DNA of 64,000 bases from Neptunicoccus sediminis (GTDB taxonomy: Bacteria; Pseudomonadota; Alphaproteobacteria; Rhodobacterales; Rhodobacteraceae): NCBI RefSeq assembly GCF_001719615.1, contig NZ_MDVX01000003.1:186001-250000 (forward strand). Direction: 5' to 3'. This document shows positions 56,054 through 64,000 of the stretch, one piece after another (within the stretch, counting starts at the first letter, position 1; every line of letters starts with the position of its first letter). Below the pieces are notes generated by a model. It was given only the letters and a program-made list of their open reading frames with translations, ran no database searches and had not been told where the DNA came from. The position numbers and the translations under genes are program-made.

Positions 56054-57139
56054 TTGGCCGTCCAACATCCCCCTCGTCTGGAGTTACAGAACATCACCCG
56101 TCGGTTTGGCGGGCAACAGGCCGTTGCGGATGTGTCCCTGACGCTCGACGCGGGAGAGGTGATCTGTCTGCTTGGTCCTTCGGGTTGCGGAAAATCCACC
56201 ACGCTGCGCATTGCCGCAGGGGTGGACCGGCAGAGCGGCGGCACGGTCCTGATCGACGGCGCGGTGGTGTCGGATGACCGTCACCATCAAGAACCTGAGA
56301 ACCGCTCTATCGGGTTGATGTTTCAGGATTTCGCCCTGTTTCCCCATCTGGATGTTGCAGGCAATGTGGGGTTTGGTCTGCGCGGGTCGCGGGCTGAAAA
56401 AGAGACCCGTATCAATGACTTGCTAGACCGCGTTGATCTTACGGGATACAACGGGAAATACCCGCACGAGTTGTCTGGCGGCGAACAGCAGCGCGTGGCG
56501 CTGGCCCGTGCGCTGGCCCCGAAACCCCGTGTTTTGCTGATGGACGAACCCTTCTCCGGTCTGGATGACCGGCTGCGCGATGACGTGCGGGATGCAACGC
56601 TGGAACTGCTCAAAGACGAAGGGTCGGCGGTTCTGCTTGTCACCCATGAGCCGGTTGAGGCGATGCGCATGGCTGATAAAATTGCGCTGATGCGGGACGG
56701 GCAGGTGGTGCAGATGGGCGCCCCCTACAACATTTACAATGCGCCTGTGGACAAAGAGGCGGCGGCGTTTTTCTCGGATATCAACGTGGTGCCGGGTGTG
56801 GTTAAAAACGCCCTGACCAACACGCCCTTCGGCCAGTTTCTGGTTCCGGGCAGTCACGACGGCGACGAGGTCGAGATCATCATTCGCCCGCAACACCTGC
56901 GGCTTGATTTTGATCGGGACGGGCGTGGGCCTAATCCGACAACTAAAGAGGGCACTCCGGCGCGGGGCATTGTCAGCCGGGCCCGTTATCTGGGGCATTA
57001 TTCTTTGGTGGAATTCACGATGGACTATGACGGTTCGCAACTGCAAGTCACGATTCCCGGTGTTTTCCTGCCCGAAAAGGGCCGTGCCCTGTGGCTGTCC
57101 ATGCGACGCGACCGCTGTTTTGTTTTCCCGAAAACATGA
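56054..57139 (+). CDS. ABC transporter ATP-binding protein, Fe(III)/polyamine (FbpC/PotA) type
   Basis: Protein of 361 aa starting with TTG at 56054, 7 bases after GGAG. Walker A is GPSGCGKSTT, Q-loop MFQDFALFPHL, signature LSGGEQQRVALARAL, Walker B LLMDEPFSGLD, then the H-loop THEPVEAMRMAD. Residues about 240-361 are a TOBE-type C-terminal domain (EIIIRPQHLRL). The sequence is closest in style to Fe(III) transporters. No permease or binding protein is adjacent, so the substrate is open. Confidence 0.88.
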   Translation: MAVQHPPRLELQNITRRFGGQQAVADVSLTLDAGEVICLLGPSGCGKSTTLRIAAGVDRQSGGTVLIDGAVVSDDRHHQEPENRSIGLMFQDFALFPHLDVAGNVGFGLRGSRAEKETRINDLLDRVDLTGYNGKYPHELSGGEQQRVALARALAPKPRVLLMDEPFSGLDDRLRDDVRDATLELLKDEGSAVLLVTHEPVEAMRMADKIALMRDGQVVQMGAPYNIYNAPVDKEAAAFFSDINVVPGVVKNALTNTPFGQFLVPGSHDGDEVEIIIRPQHLRLDFDRDGRGPNPTTKEGTPARGIVSRARYLGHYSLVEFTMDYDGSQLQVTIPGVFLPEKGRALWLSMRRDRCFVFPKT

Positions 57140-57143
57140 CCGG

Positions 57144-57158
57144 TTAATTTTTCGTTAA
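57144..57158. promoter_or_regulatory. TTAA-N7-TTAA, possible CtrA site
   Basis: TTAATTTTTCGTTAA matches the full CtrA spacing exactly. It lies within a larger imperfect inverted repeat (57138-57164) and 142 bases before the gene at 57300. CtrA is the motility/cell-cycle regulator of alphaproteobacteria. Chance occurrence is possible. Confidence 0.4.
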
Positions 57159-57223
57159 ACGGTCGTGAAAGAACCGTGAGAAATGACAGGCTTGGTGGGC
57201 AGAAACGTGAAAGCGTTTTAAAC

Positions 57224-57239
57224 AGTGATTTTTGTCACT
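57224..57239. promoter_or_regulatory. AGTGA-N6-TCACT palindrome, second copy
   Basis: AGTGATTTTTGTCACT has the same arms and spacing as the site at 4015-4030. It is 61 bases upstream of the gene at 57300, a usual distance for a CRP-family activator. Confidence 0.42.
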
Positions 57240-57299
57240 TTCTAATTCGGTTCAAGCAGATTTACCTTAGGTTATTCCCTTATTTTTTCGGAGACGACC

Positions 57300-57659
57300 G
57301 TGCCCGATTATTCCAACCCACTTGCTATTTTTGACGGAGTGTCCACTCTCTCGCTTGTGTGCAACACGATCGGCGTGATCGGTTTCATGATTTACATGAG
57401 CAATTACACGCTCGTGACGTTTCAACGGATCGACAGCCGCGGGGTACTGTTCTTTTGTCTGAATACGCTGGCGGCAAGTTGTGTTCTGATCTCGCTGAGC
57501 CAGAATTTCAATCTCGCCTCTGCCATGATCCAGATTGTCTGGATCTGTCTTGGCAGTATCGCGATCCGCAAACGGCTCGCGCGGCGGCGCAAGATTCCGG
57601 ATCATCCGTTCCAAACGCCCGCTTTCCCACCCGGTGCCCCCCAAAGTGGCGCGATCTGA
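57300..57659 (+). CDS. Small membrane protein, CBU_0592-like
   Basis: Protein of 119 aa starting with GTG at 57300 after CGGAG. Three hydrophobic segments (about 16-34, 48-66 and 71-86) include CNTIGVIGFMIYMSNYT and FFCLNTLAASCVLISLS, a layout resembling the CBU_0592 small membrane family. The C-terminus is basic then Pro-rich (RKRLARRRKIPDHPFQTP). Its upstream region holds CtrA-like and CRP-like sites, suggesting regulated expression. Function unknown. Confidence 0.72.
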   Translation: MPDYSNPLAIFDGVSTLSLVCNTIGVIGFMIYMSNYTLVTFQRIDSRGVLFFCLNTLAASCVLISLSQNFNLASAMIQIVWICLGSIAIRKRLARRRKIPDHPFQTPAFPPGAPQSGAI

Positions 57660-57783
57660 TAGAAGATTTGGGGCAAATCCCCGTGATCGGCGGTGTTTGG
57701 GGGTTTGAAAGCGCCGGTAAAACCCCATAAATGTGTTTCGTACTGCACTGGCGCGCAGGTCGCGCCGCACTCGGAGACATATA

Positions 57784-58017
57784 ATGCTACCTACACCAAT
57801 GTTCATTCAAAACATCGGCCTTCCCGGCCTTCTTCTGATCGCCGTTGTCGTGCTGGTCCTGTTCGGTCGTGGCAAGATTTCCAACCTGATGGGCGAAGTG
57901 GGCAAGGGCATCACGTCGTTCAAAAAAGGCGTGGCCGAAGGCAAGGACGAGCTGGAATCCGCCTCTGGCGACGACGCGAAAGATGTGACACCTGAAAAAG
58001 ACAAAACTTCAGTCTAA
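57784..58017 (+). CDS. tatA: Sec-independent translocase subunit TatA
   Basis: Forms the variable-size channel that exports folded proteins. The 77-aa protein has one transmembrane helix ([20 protein letters not shown]) followed by the hinge and amphipathic helix ([17 protein letters not shown]) and an acidic tail. The ATG at 57784 follows GGAG by 7 bases; an ATG at 57799 is also possible. The frame is open from 57733. First of tatABC. Confidence 0.95.
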   Translation: MLPTPMFIQNIGLPGLLLIAVVVLVLFGRGKISNLMGEVGKGITSFKKGVAEGKDELESASGDDAKDVTPEKDKTSV

Positions 58018-58035
58018 CAAGCGCGGAGCGCCTGC

Positions 58036-58701
58036 ATGTTTGATATTGGCATGGCTGAAATGATCGTGATCGGCGTGGTTGCGCTGATCGTGGTCGGGCC
58101 AAAAGACCTGCCGCAAATGTTCCGCAAAGTGGGGCAGTTTGTGGGCAAGGCGCGCGGTATGGCGCGTGATTTCCAGCGGGCTATGGAACAGGCGGCTGAC
58201 GGGACGGGGGTGAATGAAATCGCCTCCGATCTGAAAAGCGTGACCTCTATGAAAAACCTCGGGTTGGACGATGCGACAAAATCGTTTCAGGACTATCAGA
58301 AGAGTTTCGAGCCTGAAAAGGTAGACGCTGCTGCTGAAAAGGCCCGCCGCGAGGCGGCCGTGGCCGAGGCTAACAAGGCAGCAACGAAATGGCCGCCCGA
58401 AGCCGTGCCCGAAGTGGCCAATTCCGAAGTGGTGGAAGAGCCGCTGCAGTCGGCGGCTCCGGCCAAGGTGAAAGACCCGGCAAAGAAGGCGCCTGCGAAA
58501 AAGCCTGCTGCCAAGAAACCTGCCACAAAAAAGCCTGCTGCTGCCAAAAAAACTGCGGCAAAGAAACCCGCAGCAAAGAAGCCAGCGGCGGCAAAAACGG
58601 CGACGAAATCTGCTACCCCAAAAACAACGGCGGCAAAAACAGCGGCGCCGAAAAAGCCCGCAGCCAAAACATCCGGTAAGGCGGCTGAGACCAAATCATG
58701 A
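58036..58701 (+). CDS. tatB: Sec-independent translocase subunit TatB with a long Lys/Ala/Pro tail
   Basis: Forms the twin-arginine signal receptor with TatC. The 221-aa protein begins MFDIGMAEMIVIGVVALIV, the TatB helix with its conserved Glu8, then a PKDLP hinge and amphipathic helix (MFRKVGQFVGKARGMARDF). From about residue 144 the tail is made of repeated AKKPAAKKPATKKPA-type units, like histone H1, much longer than the usual short TatB tail. It overlaps tatC by 4 bases. Confidence 0.95.
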   Translation: MFDIGMAEMIVIGVVALIVVGPKDLPQMFRKVGQFVGKARGMARDFQRAMEQAADGTGVNEIASDLKSVTSMKNLGLDDATKSFQDYQKSFEPEKVDAAAEKARREAAVAEANKAATKWPPEAVPEVANSEVVEEPLQSAAPAKVKDPAKKAPAKKPAAKKPATKKPAAAKKTAAKKPAAKKPAAAKTATKSATPKTTAAKTAAPKKPAAKTSGKAAETKS

Positions 58702-59579
58702 GCACAGATGAAATTGAAGACAGCTCGGCGCCTCTGATCGAGCATCTGGCCGAATTGCGCAACCGGCTGATTTATTGCGTTTATGCACTGCTCGCCGGTG
58801 TGATGATCACCTTTTACTTTGCCGATCCGTTGCTGGACTTTCTGGTGCGGCCTCTGGCGAAAATCCTGATCGAATACGGTCAGGACCCGACGCTGATTTT
58901 CACCTCCCCGCAAGAGAAGTTCTTTGCCTTCTTCCGGATTTCCTTTCTGGGCGGCTTTATGCTGGCCTTTCCGGTGGTGGGCTATCAGCTTTGGCGGTTT
59001 GTGGCACCGGGACTCTACAAAAACGAGAAGGGGGCTTTTCTGCCCTTCATGATCGCCTCGCCCCTGTTGTTCCTGCTGGGCGCGGCCTTTGCCCATTACA
59101 TTGTGACACCGCTGGCGATGCGGTTCTTTGTGGGATTTGCCGACATCATACCGGCCCTTGCGGATGCGGTGGCGGGGGATGATGCGGATGTGATGGCGCA
59201 GGATCCATCCCAGATCAAAACCGTCATTCTGCCATCCATCAAGGAAAGCCTTGATATTACGCTGAAATTCATCTTCGCCTTTGGCATTTGCTTTCAGTTG
59301 CCAGTGTTGTTGACCCTGATGGGCATGGCCGGTCTGGTCAGCTCTGCGGGTTTGCGTTCGGTGCGCAAATATGCGGTCGTGGGTATTCTTGTCCTCGCCG
59401 CGGTTGTGACGCCGCCTGATGTGATTACCCAGATGATCCTGTTCGTGGTGGTTTACATGCTGTACGAGATTTCGATCTGGCTGGTCATCATGGTAGAGCG
59501 CAAACAGGAAGAACGTCTGCGCGAAGACGGACTGGCCGAAGATGGCACAATGGAACGACACCCCGAAGACATGGAATAA
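58698..59579 (+). CDS. tatC: Sec-independent translocase subunit TatC
   Basis: Binds twin-arginine signal peptides. The 293-aa protein has six helices and the N-terminal signature IEHLAELRNRLIY (with the key Glu), the periplasmic-loop TSPQEKFFAFFRIS, then GYQLWRFVAPGLYKNEK. The insert AVAGDDADVMAQDPSQ in the second periplasmic loop is somewhat long. The C-terminus is a charged cytoplasmic tail. ATG overlaps the tatB stop. Confidence 0.97.
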   Translation: MSTDEIEDSSAPLIEHLAELRNRLIYCVYALLAGVMITFYFADPLLDFLVRPLAKILIEYGQDPTLIFTSPQEKFFAFFRISFLGGFMLAFPVVGYQLWRFVAPGLYKNEKGAFLPFMIASPLLFLLGAAFAHYIVTPLAMRFFVGFADIIPALADAVAGDDADVMAQDPSQIKTVILPSIKESLDITLKFIFAFGICFQLPVLLTLMGMAGLVSSAGLRSVRKYAVVGILVLAAVVTPPDVITQMILFVVVYMLYEISIWLVIMVERKQEERLREDGLAEDGTMERHPEDME

Positions 59580-59582
59580 GTT

Positions 59583-60428
59583 ATGAGTGAGTTAGACGCG
59601 CTGACCCGCATTGCCGAAGCACTGGAGCGGATCAGCCCGCGCCCGATGCCGGCCCCTGATTTTTCGCAGGCGGATGCCTTTGTGTGGCATGTGGGTCCGG
59701 ACCGGCTGGAGCCGGTTGATAAGGTGAACAGAGTGGAGATCGGCCTTTTGGTGGGGATTGACCGCTCTCGTGATATTCTGATGGAGAACACGCTGCAATT
59801 TGCCCGTGGCTTGCCCGCGAACAACGTTCTGTTGTGGGGCGCGCGGGGCATGGGGAAATCGTCACTGGTGAAGGCGGCCCATGCAGAGGCAAACCGTCAG
59901 GTTGGCGGGTTGAAGCTGGTGGAAGTCCAGCGCGAGGATCTGCCTTCAATCGGCCGTTTGCTAAATGTTTTGCGGGCCGCATCGCACAGATTTTTGCTGT
60001 TTTGTGATGACCTGAGCTTTGGCCATGATGACGCCCATTACAAATCGCTCAAGGCGGTGCTGGATGGCGGGATCGAAGGACGCCCCGAGAATGTGGCGTT
60101 TTATGCCACCTCGAACCGGCGCCACCTGATGCCCCGCGATATGATCGAGAACGAACGCTCCACCGCGATCAACCCGTCCGAAGCGGTCGAGGAAAAAGTC
60201 TCTCTGTCGGACCGCTTTGGTCTGTGGCTTGGCTTTCATCCCTGCGATCAGGACCAGTACCTCTCTATGATCCGCGGCTATTGTGACGCCTATAACATCT
60301 CTATTTCGGACGAGGATCTGCGGGCTGAGGCGATTGAATGGCAGCAGACACGGGGCAATCGCTCCGGTCGGGTGGCCTGGCAATATGTGGTTGATCTGGC
60401 CGCACGGCGCGGTGTGCAGCTAGGCTAG
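59583..60428 (+). CDS. DUF815-family AAA+ ATPase
   Basis: Protein of 281 aa with Walker A WGARGMGKSSLVK and Walker B FLLFCDDLSF, then sensor 1 FYATSNRRHLMP. This is the DUF815 layout of stand-alone AAA+ proteins. It starts 3 bases after tatC, so it is co-transcribed with tatABC. No direct link to Tat transport is known to me. A strong terminator ends the operon. Confidence 0.9.
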   Translation: MSELDALTRIAEALERISPRPMPAPDFSQADAFVWHVGPDRLEPVDKVNRVEIGLLVGIDRSRDILMENTLQFARGLPANNVLLWGARGMGKSSLVKAAHAEANRQVGGLKLVEVQREDLPSIGRLLNVLRAASHRFLLFCDDLSFGHDDAHYKSLKAVLDGGIEGRPENVAFYATSNRRHLMPRDMIENERSTAINPSEAVEEKVSLSDRFGLWLGFHPCDQDQYLSMIRGYCDAYNISISDEDLRAEAIEWQQTRGNRSGRVAWQYVVDLAARRGVQLG

Positions 60429-60468
60429 GACCCGTGCATTTTCAGGTTTTCATTGTCTGATAAGAAAT

Positions 60469-60493
60469 AAAAAGCGCCCTCGGGCGCTTTTTT
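60469..60493. terminator. Strong bidirectional terminator after the tat-DUF815 operon
   Basis: AAAAAGCGCCC/GGGCGCTTTTT, an 11-bp near-continuous stem with a minimal loop, T-run on plus and A-run giving T on minus. It also serves the convergent sensor kinase gene. Confidence 0.92.
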
Positions 60494-60545
60494 CCTGTGG
60501 GGCTATGCGGTGTCCCTCTGGTGCAGAGGGAAGGGACCACCCGAT

Positions 60546-62120
60546 TTACGCTGCAGCAGCGATCTGTTTTCCTGCGCCGTCCGCCGTTACGCTGCTTTTA
60601 TTGGCGTCTTCTTTCACAAGACTGTCCGGTATGGTGACAGAAAACTTCGTGCCGGACCCGAGCGTGCTTTCAACCCTGATGTCGCCACCGTGGGCTGTGG
60701 AAAGTTTCTTGCTGATCGACAGGCCAAGTCCGGTTCCGCCTTCCTTGCGATTGTCAGAGGATTCAAGCTGCGTGAATGCCTGAAAGATAAGGTCCAGATC
60801 TTTCTTTGGAATGCCGCAGCCGTTGTCTTCTACCTCAAACAGGAACCCTGTGCCCTCGCGTTTGGCGCGAACGGAAATTTTCGACGCTTGGGAAAACTTC
60901 AGAGCATTGCCAATCAGGTTGATCAGGATTTGCTGGCACCGGCTGCGGTCTGCCATGACGGTCATTTCATCGCATTCAGTTTCTAGCACCGCCTGTTTTT
61001 CACCCGCAAGACCTTTGAACTCGTCTTCGACTTCGTCCAGTAGTTCACGCGGATCAAACGCGGTTTTGGCCAGTTTAATATCGTTCAGTTCGATGCTGGT
61101 GTAATCGAGGATTTCGTTGATGATCGTCAAAAGATGTTTGCCGGCAACCTTCACACGTTCGCCGTATTGCTGGGCCTGATCCCCGACGGAATGGAAATGC
61201 TGCTCGGTAATTGGTTCGTCAGGTTTCAGTCTGGCGGTGGTTTTATCCTTGAGAACTGACAGGAAGCCGGCGTAGCCGATGATGATTGTCAGGGGGGTGC
61301 GCAATTCGTGGCTTAGCACGCTCATGAATTCGGATTTCGCGCGGCTGGCGCTTTCGGCTTCATCCCGTGCCTTGCGCAGCTCTTCTATGCTTTCCATTCT
61401 GGTGCGGTTTTCGATGAAATAAGTGAACAACCCGCCAAGAACGATCAAGGTTGCCGTGCCCGCAATGACGAAAGCGATCAGTTTGTACTCGTCCGGATTT
61501 GCATAGTCGAGGGCGAGTTCTACCGCAGTCACCTTGAATGCGGCCATGCCGGTGAAGTGCAGTGCGATGATCCCGAGGCTGAGTGCGAAGGTCATCCACA
61601 AAGTGCTGCGTTTGCTTTGATTTCTGCCAAAGAACAGGGCCAGTGTGGCAAGGATTACCGAGAGGATGACGGATGCGACCAGATAGGTTTTATCCCATGT
61701 GACAATCCCGTCCACGCGATAGGCGACCATTCCCGTGTAATGCATCGCAGATACTGAAAGTCCAAAAATGATACCGCCAATGGCTGTTGCCACATTGGTT
61801 TTGAACATTCCGGAAATCAGAATGCCGATCGTGCAGCCAAAGATTGCAATCAACAAGGAGGCAAAGGTCAGTTGCAGGTTGAAATGGACGGGCGCGTTGG
61901 GTTGATAGGCAAGAATTGCGATAAAATGGGTGCACCAGATCGCAATGCCTGCCGTGGCAGCCGCGACAAAATACCAGATCACGGCCTGTGCCTTGGGACG
62001 GATCATAGCGTGCCGGTACAGACTGGACACAACCCAGCTTCCAAAGGTGCAGAGTAAAGCCGCCAGAAGCACCAGGGCAAAATCGTGTTCTGAATGCATG
62101 GAGTGGAGGACAGTTAACAT
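60546..62120 (-). CDS. MHYT-domain sensor histidine kinase
   Basis: Protein of 524 aa. The N-terminal 235 residues are a seven-helix MHYT sensor with its repeated motif at CTHFIA (63-68), MHYTGM (126-131) and LHFTGM (187-192), which is thought to bind copper and sense O2, NO or CO. A helix leads to the kinase: H-box SHELRTPL (phospho-His271), N-box NLIGNALKFS, G1 EDNGCGIP and G2 GGTGLGLSIS. No receiver domain or response-regulator gene is near, so the partner is unknown. The ATG at 62120 has GAGAG upstream, and TATAAT lies directly before it. Confidence 0.93.
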   Translation of the reverse strand: MLTVLHSMHSEHDFALVLLAALLCTFGSWVVSSLYRHAMIRPKAQAVIWYFVAAATAGIAIWCTHFIAILAYQPNAPVHFNLQLTFASLLIAIFGCTIGILISGMFKTNVATAIGGIIFGLSVSAMHYTGMVAYRVDGIVTWDKTYLVASVILSVILATLALFFGRNQSKRSTLWMTFALSLGIIALHFTGMAAFKVTAVELALDYANPDEYKLIAFVIAGTATLIVLGGLFTYFIENRTRMESIEELRKARDEAESASRAKSEFMSVLSHELRTPLTIIIGYAGFLSVLKDKTTARLKPDEPITEQHFHSVGDQAQQYGERVKVAGKHLLTIINEILDYTSIELNDIKLAKTAFDPRELLDEVEDEFKGLAGEKQAVLETECDEMTVMADRSRCQQILINLIGNALKFSQASKISVRAKREGTGFLFEVEDNGCGIPKKDLDLIFQAFTQLESSDNRKEGGTGLGLSISKKLSTAHGGDIRVESTLGSGTKFSVTIPDSLVKEDANKSSVTADGAGKQIAAAA

Positions 62121-62393
62121 ATTATAATTCTCTCAGCGATCTTTAGCGGTCTATGATTGGAGATGGTGGCTTAACTAAGGCGGCATTGAGACAGTGTTGC
62201 TGGCTTTCATGCCATAATCTTTACAGGTTAAGGACATCGTCAGATTGCGTGTTCTATCGGCGGAATTTTAATTCCACAACCGCCTTTCAGAGAATAAAAA
62301 AATACTGCTGCTTTTATGTCTAAATAGCTGAAAGAATTGGATGAACAGCCGGTGCGCTATGACGCTGGTCTTTGTGATTGCACACGTGTTAAT

Positions 62394-62408
62394 CTGCGCA
62401 ATGCGCAG
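62394..62408. other. Short hairpin after the antiporter gene
   Basis: CTGCGC-AAT-GCGCAG, 2 bases beyond the stop of the minus-strand antiporter gene. No T-run follows, so termination activity is uncertain. Confidence 0.35.
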
Positions 62409-62410
62409 GG

Positions 62411-63355
62411 TCAGGTGGAGATATAAACGAGGTATCCGGCGTAACAGACATAAGATCCGAACAGCAGCGTGCCGATAAAGCGGCGCAGGGCAAAATACCG
62501 GATACAGGCCAGCAGGATAAGCGTCATCCCCGTCAAAACCGCCATATCCACCCAAAGCACGGTGGAGTAATCAAACGGGCGGATCAGACCGGACAGGCCG
62601 AGAATGCCAAGGATGTTAAAGATCTGGCTACCCGCCACATTGCCGAGAATCAGATTCGGGCGTTTGATCCGCGCCGCCGCGATACAGGAAGACACTTCCG
62701 GCAGGCTCCCGCCCGCTGCGATTACAGTTGCGCCGATGACCGCCTCGGAAATTCCCATGATTTTGGACAGGCTGACGGCGTATTGCACTGCCAGATCGGA
62801 AAACAGCGCCATTGCAGCAGCACCGCCAATCAGAAAAATCACAGCCAGCCACAAAGGGGAGCTGGCGTCGATTTCTTCATCGTCGGAGCCGTCCGCATCG
62901 CGGATGGAGATATACATATAATAGGCGAAGGCCACCAAAATTGCCCCCGCGTAGACCAGGCTGAACTGGGATGTCACCATCCCTGCATTGGTCAGCAGCG
63001 TGTTTGCAAGCAGGGCGAGCGTGCCGAGCAGACCGACAAACACGCTCTTCATATATTCCGGACGGGCGCGGTCAAAGCTGAGCATGAATCCCGCGATGCC
63101 GACGCCCAAACCGATATTGACGATGTTGGACCCGACGATGTTAGAGATCACAATGTCTCCGGCGCCTTCAAGGACCGCGGATATGTTGATCGCCATTTCA
63201 GGGGCGGAGGTGCCGATGGCCACGATGACCGAACCGACCAGAAATTCCGGCACGGACAGGCGGTGGGCCACGGAAACAGCGCCTTTAACGAAAAAACCGG
63301 CAGAGATTACCACCACGGCGAGACACAGCGGGAGCGCCACGAGCAAAAAAATCAT
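62411..63355 (-). CDS. CaCA-family calcium/sodium (cation) antiporter
   Basis: Inner-membrane protein of 314 aa with about ten helices. The two inverted alpha repeats are plain: VGSVIVAIGTSAPEMAINI with SNIVGSNIVNIGLG, and IGATVIAAGGSLPEVSSC with GNVAGSQIFNILGILG. This is the YrbG type, exchanging Ca2+ (or K+) for Na+ or H+. An acidic cytoplasmic loop (DADGSDDEEIDAS) sits between the repeats and may sense ions. The ATG at 63355 is used; a TTG at 63367 is open but neither has a strong ribosome site. Confidence 0.93.
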   Translation of the reverse strand: MIFLLVALPLCLAVVVISAGFFVKGAVSVAHRLSVPEFLVGSVIVAIGTSAPEMAINISAVLEGAGDIVISNIVGSNIVNIGLGVGIAGFMLSFDRARPEYMKSVFVGLLGTLALLANTLLTNAGMVTSQFSLVYAGAILVAFAYYMYISIRDADGSDDEEIDASSPLWLAVIFLIGGAAAMALFSDLAVQYAVSLSKIMGISEAVIGATVIAAGGSLPEVSSCIAAARIKRPNLILGNVAGSQIFNILGILGLSGLIRPFDYSTVLWVDMAVLTGMTLILLACIRYFALRRFIGTLLFGSYVCYAGYLVYIST

Positions 63356-63612
63356 TGATTGGCCCAAGGCTTACCCCACTCATATAATTCCGGCGTTTCG
63401 GATTGAGGTAGTGCCCATATCGTCCGGGTGCAAGGGGGGGCTGCAAAAACATCTCTGTCACGCAGATCAGGTTGCAACGCAATCTGGTCGGGGGGCAAGG
63501 ATCGGGTCATTTTGCCCGTTCCGCAAGTTTTCGCTCTGTATGCAACGGTATACTATCGACTTCACCGGATCTATCGGCTATGGAGCAGCGAGCAACATTC
63601 GAGAGGTTTCCA

Positions 63613-64000
63613 ATGTCAGATATTATCTACACCAAAGTGGACGAAGCACCGGAACTGGCTTCCGCATCCTTCCTGCCGATCATCCAGAAATTCGCCGCCG
63701 CTGCGGGCGTTTCTGTTGGCACCAAGGACATCAGCCTTGCAGGTCGTATTCTGGCGACCTTCCCAGAGCATCTGAAAGAGGAGCAGCGCCAGTCCGATGA
63801 TCTGGCCGAACTGGGCCGTCTGGTGAAAACAGCAGAAGCCAATGTCATCAAGCTGCCCAACATCTCTGCCTCTGTACCCCAGCTGGTGGCCGCAGTGAAA
63901 GAGCTTCAGACCCAAGGCTACGCGCTGCCGGATTATCCTGAATCCCCTGAAACCGACGCGGAAAAAGAAATCCGTGCGAAATACGACACGCTGAAAGGCT
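63613..64000 (+). CDS. icd: Monomeric NADP-dependent isocitrate dehydrogenase, N-terminal part (cut by window edge)
   Basis: The 129 codons present match the monomeric (about 740-aa) IDH type rather than the common dimer: [16 protein letters not shown] at the start, [16 protein letters not shown], then [19 protein letters not shown] and LPDYPESPE. It converts isocitrate to 2-oxoglutarate in the TCA cycle and makes NADPH. The active site and most of the protein lie beyond position 64000. The ATG at 63613 follows GAGAGG. A TATACT at 63549-63554 may be its -10 box, without a good -35. Confidence 0.93.
   Translation, partial: MSDIIYTKVDEAPELASASFLPIIQKFAAAAGVSVGTKDISLAGRILATFPEHLKEEQRQSDDLAELGRLVKTAEANVIKLPNISASVPQLVAAVKELQTQGYALPDYPESPETDAEKEIRAKYDTLKG

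Overview
The window looks like a chromosomal segment of a marine Rhodobacterales (Roseobacter-group) alphaproteobacterium. The evidence is gene content and order. Complex I genes are interleaved with small Rhodobacterales-type genes (DUF5337, DUF5333). The order nuoN-birA-coaX-rnj is present. There is a DksA with a degenerate one-cysteine zinc site, a DUF2927 lipoprotein, a monomeric NADP isocitrate dehydrogenase and a possible CtrA-type TTAA-N7-TTAA site. No rRNA, tRNA, CRISPR array, insertion sequence or prophage was seen. All assignments come from reading the sequence and recalling families; no database search was run.

Layout. (1) 1-2108, minus strand: the start of leuA, cut by the window edge, preceded by a leucine-rich leader peptide absent from the supplied gene calls; then a BLUF blue-light sensor and an M48 protease. 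(2) 2281-4700, minus: a secreted RTX protein carrying an integrin-beta-like I domain, then a TPR protein. (3) 4789-8806, minus: a compact five-gene unit (MoxR ATPase, GNAT, DUF2927 lipoprotein, 56-residue membrane protein, CoxE-type VWA protein). (4) 8974-15441: dksA, then glmU-glmS-alkD on minus, then a gph-like phosphatase and a DegT-type aminotransferase on plus. (5) 15548-23343, plus: a leucine-degradation operon (ivd, two unassigned genes, mccB, mccA, hmgL, liuC) behind a good sigma70-type promoter with an adjoining palindrome. (6) 24419-44400, plus: the 14 nuo genes with inserted small genes, followed by birA, coaX and rnj; a terminator after nuoF suggests two transcription units. (7) 44515-57139: DEAD-box helicase, a lysine-rich orphan, prfC, a BrnA-like orphan, a LytTR membrane regulator, two orphan ABC ATPases, a second M48 protease, an atypical SDR and an AlkC-like protein. 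(8) 57300-60428, plus: a small membrane protein, tatABC and a DUF815 ATPase. (9) 60546-64000: MHYT sensor kinase, calcium/cation antiporter and the start of icd.

How the genes fit together. The leucine operon takes isovaleryl-CoA to acetoacetate and acetyl-CoA. It needs biotin on MccA, and a biotin ligase (birA) lies at the end of the nuo cluster. The acyl-CoA dehydrogenase and the isocitrate dehydrogenase feed electrons and NADPH into central metabolism, and complex I oxidises NADH. leuA, the opposite (biosynthetic) direction, appears to be controlled by translation of leucine codons in its leader. The most unusual items are the RTX/integrin-beta-I protein, the leuA leader, the MoxR-VWA operon with its overlooked 56-residue membrane protein, the NuoE fusion, and two micro-ORFs joined by stop/start overlaps inside the nuo operon.
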